Positions 24,587 to 32,480 are shown, counted from the first letter of the stretch. The stretch is 53,594 bases of DNA from CAYJXJ01 sp964374095 (GCA_964374095.1 CAYJXJ010000008.1:1-53594); one strand, 5' to 3'. Notes: generated by a model not told the origin, from the letters alone. Numbers and translations: made by a program.

Positions 24587-25636
24587 ATGGGCCAGGCCAA
24601 GATAAAGAAGCGGCTTCTGGAATCACTTTTGGCCGGCCCGCTGCCGGAAAGCGGTCTCTTTTTTCTGCTTAGGCGCAACGGGATTTCCGCGGTGCTGGCG
24701 GTCCGACGAGGCCAGGGAGAGCTGGCGCAGGCCGGACTCTTCTGCGTGGATGACTGGAAGGAGGGGCTTTTCCAATGCTTGGGCCGCGCCTACGCCTCCG
24801 CGGCCGAGTTCCAGCGGGAGTTCAAGGCCTCCGGGTCCCAATTCAGGCCGACTTCGCTGGAGGAATGCCGGCGACGCGTAGCCCAAGGGCTGCGCGTAAG
24901 GAGACAAGCCGACGCCGAGGAGCCGAAGGAGTTCTCCCGATGGGCTTCACTGTTGGGAGAATTGGAGGGCGTCCTTCTGCCGGAAAGTCTTTATCTGTGC
25001 CCGTTGTGTGATTCGCCGTTGCCGCACGATGTGTGTCAAACAATCCTGGACTGCGTGGGCACCGCCACCAGCTGCTACATGGCGTGCGAGAATTGCGTCA
25101 GGCACAGACGGTCTGGAATTTCCGCCGAAACGGCCGCCATTTCCCATCACCGAACCATCGAAGGCTTTCAAAGGACGACATCATTTTCACTGCGGCTTGA
25201 AGAAGACGAGTCATGTTTGGAGATGGCCCCGCCGGGCCAAACCCATCACGAGGCAATAAGGCTGTCACTGGAGAGGGACAACGATCCGGTGCTATCGGCG
25301 GCCCTAGCCTTAGAATGGTGGATGAATCGCGCGACCGACCCCAATGAAGCCATCAAAGATGAACATGTCGAACAGGCGCTGAAGGAGCTGTTGGCATACC
25401 GGCGGGTCCAGGCGCCGCTCGCGAAGGATAGCGCCGGAGAAGTCACATTCGTCAGGGGGGCGGCGCAAGAAGGTTTGGCCGCCTATGCCGACGCCTGCAA
25501 AGGCCGCATGGACGCCTTCGCTATGGAATCCTGCGCGATCTCAGGCATCGAAAAAGTGCTGGGCAGCGTCAGGAGGCGCCGCAGTTTTCTTGACCGCAGG
25601 AGCTATATTAAATTCATCGCCAAGCACATGTTATGA
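24587..25636 (+). CDS. Unknown Cys-motif protein embedded in the type I RM operon
   Basis: 349 residues from ATG 24587 after a GGAGG ribosome-binding site. A central CPLCDSPLPHDVC and, further on, CYMACENCVRH give Cys pairs resembling a zinc ribbon. The N-terminus MGQAKIKKRLLESLLAG is basic, and the C-terminus is helical (FVRGAAQEGLAAYADACKGR). The family is not recognised. It is coupled to hsdR by an ATGA overlap, so it is an integral operon member and not a passenger on the other strand. Confidence 0.6.
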   Translation: MGQAKIKKRLLESLLAGPLPESGLFFLLRRNGISAVLAVRRGQGELAQAGLFCVDDWKEGLFQCLGRAYASAAEFQREFKASGSQFRPTSLEECRRRVAQGLRVRRQADAEEPKEFSRWASLLGELEGVLLPESLYLCPLCDSPLPHDVCQTILDCVGTATSCYMACENCVRHRRSGISAETAAISHHRTIEGFQRTTSFSLRLEEDESCLEMAPPGQTHHEAIRLSLERDNDPVLSAALALEWWMNRATDPNEAIKDEHVEQALKELLAYRRVQAPLAKDSAGEVTFVRGAAQEGLAAYADACKGRMDAFAMESCAISGIEKVLGSVRRRRSFLDRRSYIKFIAKHML

Positions 25637-28515
25637 GCAGCCTCGGTTCTGAGCGCGGGAGCGTCCAAAATCAGCTCATCGGTTACGCCGAACAGATCGG
25701 CTGGTCTTATCTTTCCACCGATGAGACGCTGAATCTCCGCCGCGGCGCGAGCGGCTGGCTCCTCTACCCGGTTCTGCGGGAAAAGCTCGTCGCGCTCAAT
25801 CCCGGCGTGGTGGACGAGAAGAACGCCGACGAGATCATCAGCCGCATCGAAAGCGTCCGCTGCTCCATCGAAGGCAACGCCGAAATCCTCAAATGGCTTC
25901 GCGGCGAGCACTCCGTCCATTCGGAAGACGAAAAGAGAAAGCGTAATGTCGCCGTCATAGACTTCGACCACCCCGCCAACAACCTCTTCCATGTGACCGA
26001 CGAGTGGGAATACACCAACGGCCAGAAGGGAAACCGCGCCGATATTATCTTCCTCATCAACGGCATCCCCGTGGCCATCGCTGAGACCAAGAGCGCGAAA
26101 TACGCCGACGGCATAGACCGCGCCGTGGTCCAGCTCCGGCGCTACCACGAGGAGACCCCGGAGCTCATGGCCGCCCCGCAGGTCTTCGAGGCAACCCAGC
26201 TCCTGGACTTCTACTACGGCGCCACCTGGAGCCTGGACCGCAAGAACATCTTCAACTGGAAGCAGGAGGAGCCCGGCAACTTCGAGGCCAAGGTGAAGCG
26301 CTTCTTCTCCCGGGAGCGCTTCTTGAAGCTCCTGCGTGATTGGATCATCTTCTACCTCAAGGACGATGAGCTCAGGAAGGCCGTGCTGCGCCAACACCAG
26401 TCCCGAGCGGTGGAGAAGGTCGTGGATCGCGCCCTTGACCCCGTGAAGAAGACGGGTCTCCTCTGGCACACCCAGGGCTCGGGCAAGACTTTCACGATGA
26501 TCACGGCCGCGCGGCAGCTCTTGGAGCACCCGGTATTGGGCAAATCCACGGTCCTGATGCTTGTAGACAGAAACGAGCTGGAGGGACAGCTCTCCGGTTG
26601 GATCACGGGCGTCCTGGGCGAGGGTAAGGCCGTGGTGGTTCAATCGAAGAAGCACCTGAAAGAGCTTATGCGCACCGACTACCGCGGTCTCATCGTTTCC
26701 ATGATCCACAAGTTCGAGAAGACGGACAAGGATCTTTGCACGAGGGAGAGCATCTTCGTTCTGATCGACGAGGCCCATCGCTCGACCGGAGGGGACCTAG
26801 GCAACTTCCTCCAGGCGGCCCTGCCCAATGCCACCCTGATCGGCTTCACGGGAACCCCCATAGACAAGATCGCCTATGGGAAGGGGACCTTCAAGGTGTT
26901 CGGCAAGGACGACCCCCAGGGCTACCTGGACAAATACCCGATCAAGGAGTCCATCGAGGACGAAACGACCTTGGAGCTGCACTACCACCTCGCCCCCAAT
27001 GAGATCCGGGTGCCGCGGGATATGCTGGAGAAGGAGTTTTGGGCCCTGGCCGAGACCGAGGGCATCAGCGACATCGAGGAGTTGAACCATATACTTGAAA
27101 AGGCCGTTACGCTCAGGGCCTTCCTGAAGGCCAAGGACCGCGTCCGCCAAGTGGCGGAGTTCGTGGCCGAACATTTCCAGAAAAATGTCGAGCCGTTGGG
27201 CTACAAGGCCTTCCTCGTTGGGGTGGACCGCGAAGCTTGCGCTCTCTACAAGAAGGAACTCGACCGACTGCTCCCGGCTGACTACTCCACCGTCGTGTAC
27301 ACCTCCGCGCACAACGACCCCGCGATGCTGGCCAAATACAAGCTCAAAGAGGACGCGGAGAAGCGCGTCCGCAAGGCCTTCACCAAGCCGGGTGAGAAGC
27401 CCAAGATATTGATCGTAACGGAGAAGCTGCTGACCGGCTTCGATGCTCCGATACTCTATTGCATGTACCTGGACAAGCCCATGAGGGACCATGCCCTCCT
27501 TCAGGCCGTCGCGCGCGTGAACAGGCCCTACGAGGAGGGCGGGATCAAGAAGCCGGCGGGGCTGGTCGTGGATTTTGTCGGCATATTCGAGCGCATGGAA
27601 AGCGCCCTCTCCTTCGACTCGGACGTGGTGCAGAGCGTCATCAAGAACCTCGACATTCTCAAGAACCTTTTCGTCAAAATGATGAATGAGGACTCTCTCC
27701 CGTACCTGGCCCTATGCCGGGGACGCATGGATGACAAGGCCGTGGAGAGGGCCCAGGCCGCCATGGCGGACGAGGCCGCGCGCAACAAATTTTTCGATTT
27801 CTTCAAGAAACTGGAGAACCTCTACGAGATCATCTCTCCCGATCCCATGATGCGCCCCCACATGGAAGGCTACGCCAAGCTGGCCCGGCTTTTTCAGGTC
27901 ATCCGCGCGGCGTTTACGCCTCACCGGGGGCTCTATTGGGACCTCATGAAGAAGACGGAGGGCATACTGAGCGAGTTGGCCCGGGCGGGCGGTTTCCGGG
28001 CGTTGACCCCCGTGGTCGCGATCAATGCGGCGACATTGGACGCGCTGAAGAAGAAGCAGACTCCCGCCGCCGTGAAAATCATCAATTTGGTGAGGACCCT
28101 GGCCGGCCGGGCTCGGTCTCATGGGGCCAAAGAACCCTTCTTGCTTCCGATAAGCGAGAGAGCGGAGGCGATCCTAAAGCAGTACGAGGACCGCCACCTG
28201 ACGACGGAAGAGGCTCTGAGGGACATCGAGAAACTGGTGGAAGAGTACGAGGCTGCCAAACGCGACGCCGACAGGTCCGGCCTTTCGCCGGGCGCATTCG
28301 CCGTCTTCTGGCTGCTTGATCGGGCTGGAGCGGCCAAGGCGCAGGCCTTGGCCCGGCGAGTCGACGGCCAATTCGAGCGGTTCCCGCACTTCGCGGAGAA
28401 TGCAGGAGAGCTAAGGCAGCTTAAAGCCGAACTTTACAGGCTCCTTCGCCCGGCCGTCGGGATAGAGCGCATGAAGCAGATGGCGGAACTCTTCATCCGG
28501 ATGCGCGGCCGATGA
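25633..28515 (+). CDS. hsdR: Type I restriction endonuclease/translocase subunit HsdR
   Basis: 960 residues. The N-terminal nuclease has RADIIFLINGIPVAIAETKS, with the E-x-K of the PD-(D/E)XK site. The SF2 translocase has Walker A HTQGSGKTFTM, motif II LIDEAHRS, motif III GFTGTP, and motif VI region LLQAVARVNRPYEEG. A C-terminal helical region follows and contacts HsdM. Together with HsdM and HsdS it cuts unmodified DNA after ATP-driven translocation. All catalytic motifs look intact, so the system should be active. Confidence 0.95.
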   Translation: MSSLGSERGSVQNQLIGYAEQIGWSYLSTDETLNLRRGASGWLLYPVLREKLVALNPGVVDEKNADEIISRIESVRCSIEGNAEILKWLRGEHSVHSEDEKRKRNVAVIDFDHPANNLFHVTDEWEYTNGQKGNRADIIFLINGIPVAIAETKSAKYADGIDRAVVQLRRYHEETPELMAAPQVFEATQLLDFYYGATWSLDRKNIFNWKQEEPGNFEAKVKRFFSRERFLKLLRDWIIFYLKDDELRKAVLRQHQSRAVEKVVDRALDPVKKTGLLWHTQGSGKTFTMITAARQLLEHPVLGKSTVLMLVDRNELEGQLSGWITGVLGEGKAVVVQSKKHLKELMRTDYRGLIVSMIHKFEKTDKDLCTRESIFVLIDEAHRSTGGDLGNFLQAALPNATLIGFTGTPIDKIAYGKGTFKVFGKDDPQGYLDKYPIKESIEDETTLELHYHLAPNEIRVPRDMLEKEFWALAETEGISDIEELNHILEKAVTLRAFLKAKDRVRQVAEFVAEHFQKNVEPLGYKAFLVGVDREACALYKKELDRLLPADYSTVVYTSAHNDPAMLAKYKLKEDAEKRVRKAFTKPGEKPKILIVTEKLLTGFDAPILYCMYLDKPMRDHALLQAVARVNRPYEEGGIKKPAGLVVDFVGIFERMESALSFDSDVVQSVIKNLDILKNLFVKMMNEDSLPYLALCRGRMDDKAVERAQAAMADEAARNKFFDFFKKLENLYEIISPDPMMRPHMEGYAKLARLFQVIRAAFTPHRGLYWDLMKKTEGILSELARAGGFRALTPVVAINAATLDALKKKQTPAAVKIINLVRTLAGRARSHGAKEPFLLPISERAEAILKQYEDRHLTTEEALRDIEKLVEEYEAAKRDADRSGLSPGAFAVFWLLDRAGAAKAQALARRVDGQFERFPHFAENAGELRQLKAELYRLLRPAVGIERMKQMAELFIRMRGR

Positions 28516-28844
28516 TGGGCTCGGCAAGGACAGCGCCCTCTCCGACCGATGCCTTCAAGCGGCGCGTCGGGCGGTGGGCGGGCAAGATCGGAGTCAAGCC
28601 CCAACGGGTCTACGTACAAGCGATGCGCAATAAGTGGGCCTCCTGTTCCACCGGCGGACGGGTCTATTTCAGCGGCGACGTGCTCAATGAAAGCCGGGCT
28701 TTTCAGGACTCGGTGATCGTTCACGAACTCCTTCATCTTATGATCCCCAACCACGGGGCCCTCTTCAAGAGCTTCCTGAGCGCCTACCTGCCGGGGAACC
28801 GGCGGGCGACTGAAAATGCGAGGCTCGGCTGTTCCCGATCCTAG
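28512..28844 (+). CDS. YgjP/DUF45-like zinc metallopeptidase, short
   Basis: 110 residues. RNKWASCSTGGRVYFS followed by VIVHELLHLMIPNHGALFKS gives H-E-x-x-H plus the later N-H of YgjP-like (SprT/WLM-type) peptidases. The usual N-terminal extension is missing, and the C-terminus is shorter than typical. Genes of this family often end type I RM operons. The ATGA overlap with hsdR makes it the last gene here. The substrate is unknown; roles in HsdR turnover have been suggested for other proteases. Confidence 0.8.
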   Translation: MMGSARTAPSPTDAFKRRVGRWAGKIGVKPQRVYVQAMRNKWASCSTGGRVYFSGDVLNESRAFQDSVIVHELLHLMIPNHGALFKSFLSAYLPGNRRATENARLGCSRS

Positions 28845-28872
28845 GGTTTCGGTCGGGCAGATCTTGCAAGCC

Positions 28873-29757
28873 TCACGACTTGATTGCGCCGGCCTCGGCC
28901 AAGCGCACGACGTTGGCCATGAGCATGGCGGTGGTGACGGGGCCGACGCCGCCCGGGACAGGGGAGAGGACCGAGGCGACGCGGGAGGCGCCCTCGAAAT
29001 CCACGTCCCCGCAAATTCCGCCGTCCACGGCGTTGATGCCCGCGTCGATGACGATCGCTCCGGCCTTGATCCAATCGCCGCGGATGAAGCGGGGCTTGCC
29101 AAGGGCGGCCACGACGATGTCCGATTCCCCGATGAGGGCCGCCAGGTCGGGTGTTTTGGAGTGGCACAGAGTGACCGTGGCGTCCATCGCGGTCAGCAAA
29201 TGGGCGGCGGGCCTGCCGAGGATCGTGGATCGGCCGATGACCACCGCGCGGCGTCCTCCTGGATCCACGGCGGCGTGCTGAATGAGAACGGAGACGGCCA
29301 GGGCGGTGCAGGGGACGACGCCGTCCAAGGCTTCATCGTAGGTCTTGGCCTGCATGAGGCGGCCGAAGTTCTCAGGGGTGACCCCTTCGGCGTCGCTGGC
29401 GGGGTCGAGGGCCTCCAGGACGGCCGTCCCCCATCCGGCGGGCAAGGGAGCTTCGATGATGACGGCGTCAACGGCCGCGTCTCGGGAGAAGTGTCCGACC
29501 ACGGTCAGAGCTTCTTTCAGGGTCGGCGCGTCTTCCAATCGCATGGAGAGGTGGCTCTGCGAGAACGCGATGCCGCATTCCGCCGCCGCCCGCCGGCGGG
29601 ATCGGAGGTAGGAGAATTCCGAGGCTGACCAGCTATGCGTGAGAGCGACGAGGCACGGAGGTCGTCCCCGGGATTTGCGAAATATCTCCACGCGCGGCTT
29701 GAGACTGGCGAGTATTTCACCCGCCAAAGCCTTGCCGTCCAGGACCCGGGCGCTCAT
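28873..29757 (-). CDS. folD: FolD-like methylene-tetrahydrofolate dehydrogenase/cyclohydrolase with altered catalytic residues
   Basis: 294 residues aligning end to end with FolD. The NADP loop VVIGRSTILGRPAAHLL and PVPGGVGPVTTAMLMAN are intact. However, the three residues that act on the folate differ. The lysine of the Y-x-x-x-K motif is Arg54 (Y50-L-R-S-R). The glutamine of V-Q-L-P-L-P is Glu102 (I-E-A-P-L-P). The aspartate of D-V-D-G is Glu124 (D-A-E-G). Normal FolD makes methenyl- and formyl-THF, so activity here may be lost or changed. ATGA overlap with panE. Confidence 0.82.
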   Translation of the reverse strand: MSARVLDGKALAGEILASLKPRVEIFRKSRGRPPCLVALTHSWSASEFSYLRSRRRAAAECGIAFSQSHLSMRLEDAPTLKEALTVVGHFSRDAAVDAVIIEAPLPAGWGTAVLEALDPASDAEGVTPENFGRLMQAKTYDEALDGVVPCTALAVSVLIQHAAVDPGGRRAVVIGRSTILGRPAAHLLTAMDATVTLCHSKTPDLAALIGESDIVVAALGKPRFIRGDWIKAGAIVIDAGINAVDGGICGDVDFEGASRVASVLSPVPGGVGPVTTAMLMANVVRLAEAGAIKS

Positions 29758-30692
29758 GGGCGCGGGCTCCGGGACCGGGTCTCCAGGCGGGAGAGGACGC
29801 GGCGGACCGTCCGCAGGCCCGGCGCGGGAACGCCCCGGCGGCGCGCCTCGCGCAGGATCGGCCCCAGGATCCACGGCGCCTCGGTCGGCCGGCCGGCGCG
29901 CAGGTCCTGAAGCATGGAATTGGTCTGCCCCGCGGAATTTCGGCACCCGCGCAGGATGAGCGGCTCCATACGGTAGAGAGGCGGATGGCCCGCGGCCCTG
30001 GCCACGGCGGCCGCCTCCGCCGCCAGCCGGCCGACGAGGCGCCGCAGGGCCGGGTCTTCGGCCAGGGCCCCGTTGGTCGCCGCGGCGAGCGCGCCGAGCG
30101 GATTGACCGCCGCGTTGAAGACCAGCTTGGTCCAGAGGACCCGGTCCTCGTCCCTCTTGACCGCCACCTCCCAGTCTCCTGCGGAGAGCAAGGCCGATGC
30201 CGTTTGGAGGGCCTCGGCGTTGGCGGGGTGGCGCGCGAGCAGCACCGTCGAGCCTCCGTTGTGGGCCACGCCGTGGGCCCCGCGGCGTTCCGCGGCGACA
30301 TACAAGGAGCCCAGCACCGTCCGGCGGGGACCAAACGCCCGCCGCAAGGCGCTCTGGTGCCCGAGGCCGTTCTGAAGCCCCACCACCACCGTGTCCGGAC
30401 CGATCCAAGGCCGCGCGGTCCGGATCGCCGCAGGCACCTGGCCGCACTTGACGCAGAAGAAGGCCGCGGCGCTCGGCCCGGGCACCGTCGCGCGGGCCGG
30501 CCGGGGCCCGCGCACCGTTTGAGAGCGTCCCGATTCGGTGATGAAGGTGATGCCCGCCCCGCAAAGAGCCGACTCGCGGGCCGGGTCCCGTCCGAGGATC
30601 AGGACATCAAGGCCGGCGAGCGCCCAGCGCGCGGCGAGCAGGCGCCCCACCGCCCCCGGGCCCGCCACGAGGATCGCAGCCGCCCCGCTCAT
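29754..30692 (-). CDS. panE: 2-dehydropantoate 2-reductase
   Basis: 312 residues. N-terminal Rossmann fold ILVAGPGAVGRLLAARW; VGLQNGLGH in the middle; catalytic lysine in LWTKLVFNAAVNPLGAL; and SMLQDLRAGRPTEAPWILGP, holding the second catalytic acid (E in R-x-T-E). The enzyme reduces ketopantoate to pantoate for CoA synthesis. The GPGAVG loop is a slight variant of GxGxxG. It is followed by the FolD-like gene, a pairing that would unite two steps around the methylene-THF-dependent ketopantoate branch. Confidence 0.88.
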   Translation of the reverse strand: MSGAAAILVAGPGAVGRLLAARWALAGLDVLILGRDPARESALCGAGITFITESGRSQTVRGPRPARATVPGPSAAAFFCVKCGQVPAAIRTARPWIGPDTVVVGLQNGLGHQSALRRAFGPRRTVLGSLYVAAERRGAHGVAHNGGSTVLLARHPANAEALQTASALLSAGDWEVAVKRDEDRVLWTKLVFNAAVNPLGALAAATNGALAEDPALRRLVGRLAAEAAAVARAAGHPPLYRMEPLILRGCRNSAGQTNSMLQDLRAGRPTEAPWILGPILREARRRGVPAPGLRTVRRVLSRLETRSRSPRP

Positions 30693-30696
30693 AATG

Positions 30697-30733
30697 AAAA
30701 GAACCCCCGCCGATGCGGCCGGGCGGGGGTTCT
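30697..30733 (-). terminator. Intrinsic terminator of the small duplicated-protein gene
   Basis: Minus strand: a 12-bp GC-rich stem (AGAACCCCCGCC / GGCGGGGGTTCT) followed by TTTT. It lies 20 bases after that gene's stop and just before panE. Confidence 0.8.
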
Positions 30734-30752
30734 CAGGTGCGGACGCGGAGTC

Positions 30753-30974
30753 CTAGGCGTTGACCATCTTCGCCCGGGAGACATCGCCCTTCTTGTCGAG
30801 GTAATAAAGGTACCCCTTCTCCTTCTTAAGGCCCAGCTTCTGGACCTTCTCGGTCTTCCCGCCCTTCTGGCCGCCGCGGGCCATCTTGGCGCGGGAGATA
30901 TCGCCCTGCTTGTCGATGTAGTAAAGGAAGCCCGTGGTCCGGGAGACTCCCACCTTCTGCACTTTCTCAGCCAT
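30753..30974 (-). CDS. Small internally duplicated basic protein
   Basis: 73 residues made of two copies of one unit: EKVQKVGVSRTTGFLYYIDK plus QGDISRAKM (about 3-31), and EKVQKLGLKKEKGYLYYLDK plus KGDVSRAKM (about 42-70), joined by ARGGQKGGKT. Each unit looks like two beta-strands and a turn, rich in Lys, Tyr and Gly; a nucleic-acid-binding role is conceivable but not shown. It has its own strong promoter, a leader of about 77 nt, a GAGAGG ribosome-binding site and an intrinsic terminator, so it is likely an abundant single-gene transcript. Confidence 0.7.
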   Translation of the reverse strand: MAEKVQKVGVSRTTGFLYYIDKQGDISRAKMARGGQKGGKTEKVQKLGLKKEKGYLYYLDKKGDVSRAKMVNA

Positions 30975-31057
30975 GATCGATTGTTCCTCTCTGGTCGTGA
31001 TCTTTCTGGACGGAGCCTTCCAATATTCTCGGCGGGCGTCGCGTCCCCGTCGACAGG

Positions 31058-31086
31058 ACTATAACATATCGACGGGAGGATGGCAA
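31058..31086 (-). promoter_or_regulatory. Promoter of the small duplicated-protein gene
   Basis: Minus strand TTGCCA (31086-31081), a 17-nt spacer and TATAGT (31063-31058). The expected leader of about 77 nt is long for this window. Confidence 0.65.
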
Positions 31087-31093
31087 GCGATTC

Positions 31094-31115
31094 AAATCTC
31101 CCCGTCGGGGGAGAT
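31094..31115 (-). terminator. Short intrinsic terminator after the HTH gene
   Basis: Minus strand stem ATCTCCCC / GGGGAGAT with a CGAC loop and then TTTGAA. The T-run is weak. Confidence 0.5.
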
Positions 31116-31119
31116 GCGG

Positions 31120-31380
31120 TCATTTCGGGGGTTTTTGAAAAAGCGGGAACTGAGGCTCCTCGGGGCGCATGATCAGCCGCTCGCGCAGCCAGGCGTCAAC
31201 CAAGACCTTGGAGAAGCGGTATTGGCGTCCGATGCGCGAGGCGGGGACTTTCTTCTGGCGGATGAGCCCGTAGATTTTCGAGCGTCCCATCCCCAGGTAT
31301 TGGGCGAGGGCCTTGATGTCCATCACCTCGGGAACCGGGCCGCTGTACGCTCGGGGGGGGGGCTTTCGCTTCTTTTTCAC
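31120..31380 (-). CDS. Excisionase-type helix-turn-helix DNA-binding protein
   Basis: 86 residues from GTG 31380 (VKKKRKPPPRAYSG). MDIKALAQYLGMGRSKIYGL and IRQKKVPASRIGRQYRFSKV are the MerR-like HTH_17 fold of excisionases and BldC-like regulators. The frame opens at a TTG at 31455, but that TTG is the -35 of the promoter and lies upstream of transcription, so it cannot be the start. TTG 31386 is an alternative. No phage integrase is nearby, so I see no sign that it is an excisionase proper. Confidence 0.78.
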   Translation of the reverse strand: MKKKRKPPPRAYSGPVPEVMDIKALAQYLGMGRSKIYGLIRQKKVPASRIGRQYRFSKVLVDAWLRERLIMRPEEPQFPLFQKPPK

Positions 31381-31426
31381 GATCAATTCCGCTGTTTTGT
31401 GTCTTTGACTGCCTATCTGTCCTAAT

Positions 31427-31455
31427 AGTGTACGTCTCATGTCATCTTTTGTCAA
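31427..31455 (-). promoter_or_regulatory. Strong promoter of the HTH gene
   Basis: Minus strand TTGACA (31455-31450), a 17-nt spacer and TACACT (31432-31427). It fixes the coding start downstream of about 31420. Confidence 0.75.
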
Positions 31456-31466
31456 GGACAGTCGTA

Positions 31467-31493
31467 GGGTCAGGTCATGTTAAGACCTGACCC
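31467..31493. repeat. REP-like inverted repeat overlapping the rpsF promoter
   Basis: Arms GGGTCAGGTC and GACCTGACCC around ATGTTAA. Palindromes of this GGTCAGGTC type are, to my knowledge, dispersed in genomes with REP-associated tyrosine transposases; no such gene is seen here. The right arm supplies the rpsF -35. Confidence 0.65.
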
Positions 31494-31514
31494 CGCTTTC
31501 AAATTTGCTATACT
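31487..31514 (+). promoter_or_regulatory. Promoter of the rpsF-ssb-rpsR-rplI run, leaderless
   Basis: CTGACC (31487-31492, within the repeat arm), a 16-nt spacer and TATACT (31509-31514). Seven bases separate the -10 from ATG 31522. Confidence 0.6.
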
Positions 31515-31521
31515 GTCGATC

Positions 31522-31920
31522 ATGCCCTTATACGAGACCGTGCTCATCCTCAAGCCCGTCATGTCCGACGCGGAAGTGACCGAGGTCCTTGAGAAGACCA
31601 AGAAGACGATCGGCGGCGCGGGCGGCGAGACGCTCAGCCAAGAGATTTGGGGGAGGCGGCGGTTGACCCATATGATCGGCAAGGCCCGCGAAGGGGTCTA
31701 CGCCTACCTGAAGTTCCGCGGCGCCGCCTCCCTGATATCCAAATTGGACAATGGGTTCAAAGTCTCCGATGACGTCCTGCGCCACAGCATTTTCCGCTCC
31801 CAGGAGCGCCGCATATTAGAGCGGCCGGCCAAGCCCCGCGCCGTTCCCGCGGGCGCGACTCATGCCGCCGAGGGCGCGGCGCCGTCGGCTCCCAGGGCCG
31901 CCGCCGGAGGGCCGCGGTGA
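31522..31920 (+). CDS. rpsF: Ribosomal protein S6
   Basis: 132 residues. LYETVLILKPVMSDAEVTEV, EIWGRRRLTHMIGKAREGVY and LRHSIFRSQ follow the S6 ferredoxin-like fold, which pairs with S18 on the 30S platform. A low-complexity Ala/Pro/Gly tail of about 30 residues extends past the usual end. ATG 31522 is preferred over upstream in-frame codons because of the -10 spacing. It is coupled to ssb by GTGA. Confidence 0.93.
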   Translation: MPLYETVLILKPVMSDAEVTEVLEKTKKTIGGAGGETLSQEIWGRRRLTHMIGKAREGVYAYLKFRGAASLISKLDNGFKVSDDVLRHSIFRSQERRILERPAKPRAVPAGATHAAEGAAPSAPRAAAGGPR

Positions 31921-32480
31921 CGGGGACTCTCCGGCTTCCCGAGCAGAACTCGGTGGTCGTGACCGGGCGGCTCACCCGCGATCCGGAGGTCTTCTTCACG
32001 CCCTCGGGCACCGCCAAGTGCTGGTTTTCCATCGCGGTCAACCAGAACTACCGGGACAAGGCCACCGGCGAATGGAAAGAGATCGCCACCTACGTCCCCA
32101 TCGTGGTTTGGCGCGAGGCGGCCGAGCGCTGCAAGGAGCGGCTCTCCAAGGGCAGCCCCGTTCATATCGAGGGGCGCCTCCGCAGCCGGGAGTTCGAAGA
32201 CAAGAAGACGGGCCAGAAGCGGACCGTTCTCGAGGTGGAGGCCCGGCGGGTGCAATTCCTGGCCGGCAATCCCAAAGGCGCGCCCGGCGCGCCCGGCGAA
32301 CCCGTCCCCGCGGCGGCTCAGGAGCCGCCGTCCTCGGAGGGAGGACGTTCTCCTTCCCCGAAGAGGGCGGCCGACGATGGAGCCGGCGCGTCCTCGGAGG
32401 GAGGACGTTCTCCTTCCCCGAAGAGGGCGGGGAACGCGGACGCCGCCGAGACCGAAGAAATCGAGGAGGTTCCCTTTTAG
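31917..32480 (+). CDS. ssb: Single-stranded DNA-binding protein
   Basis: 187 residues from GTG 31917. The OB fold is clear: NSVVVTGRLTRDPEVFFTPS, GTAKCWFSIAVNQNY, then THE Y-V-P-I-V-V-W-R segment, followed by VHIEGRLRSREF. The disordered tail carries two SSEGGRSPSPKRA copies, and the protein ends EIEEVPF, the acidic tip that recruits replication partners. It sits in the usual place between rpsF and rpsR. Confidence 0.95.
   Translation: MTGTLRLPEQNSVVVTGRLTRDPEVFFTPSGTAKCWFSIAVNQNYRDKATGEWKEIATYVPIVVWREAAERCKERLSKGSPVHIEGRLRSREFEDKKTGQKRTVLEVEARRVQFLAGNPKGAPGAPGEPVPAAAQEPPSSEGGRSPSPKRAADDGAGASSEGGRSPSPKRAGNADAAETEEIEEVPF
32331..32430 (+). repeat. Two identical 40-bp repeats in the ssb tail, 60-bp period
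   Basis: Bases 32331-32370 and 32391-32430 are identical over 40 bp; the 20 bp between and after them differ. Each unit encodes SSEGGRSPSPKRA in frame. Each contains an imperfect palindrome (GGAGGGAGGAC / GTTCTCCTTCCCC), so it may be a captured REP-like element. Confidence 0.8.

Noticed and set aside
29758..30564. Long N-terminal extension of the FolD-like frame
   Set aside because: It is antisense-free but overlaps panE in another frame with Arg/Gly-rich sequence; ATG 29757 matches the FolD start and overlaps the panE stop.
31381..31455. TTG start of the HTH protein at 31455
   Set aside because: That TTG is the first three bases of a TTGACA -35 box; the transcript begins about 35 nt downstream of it.
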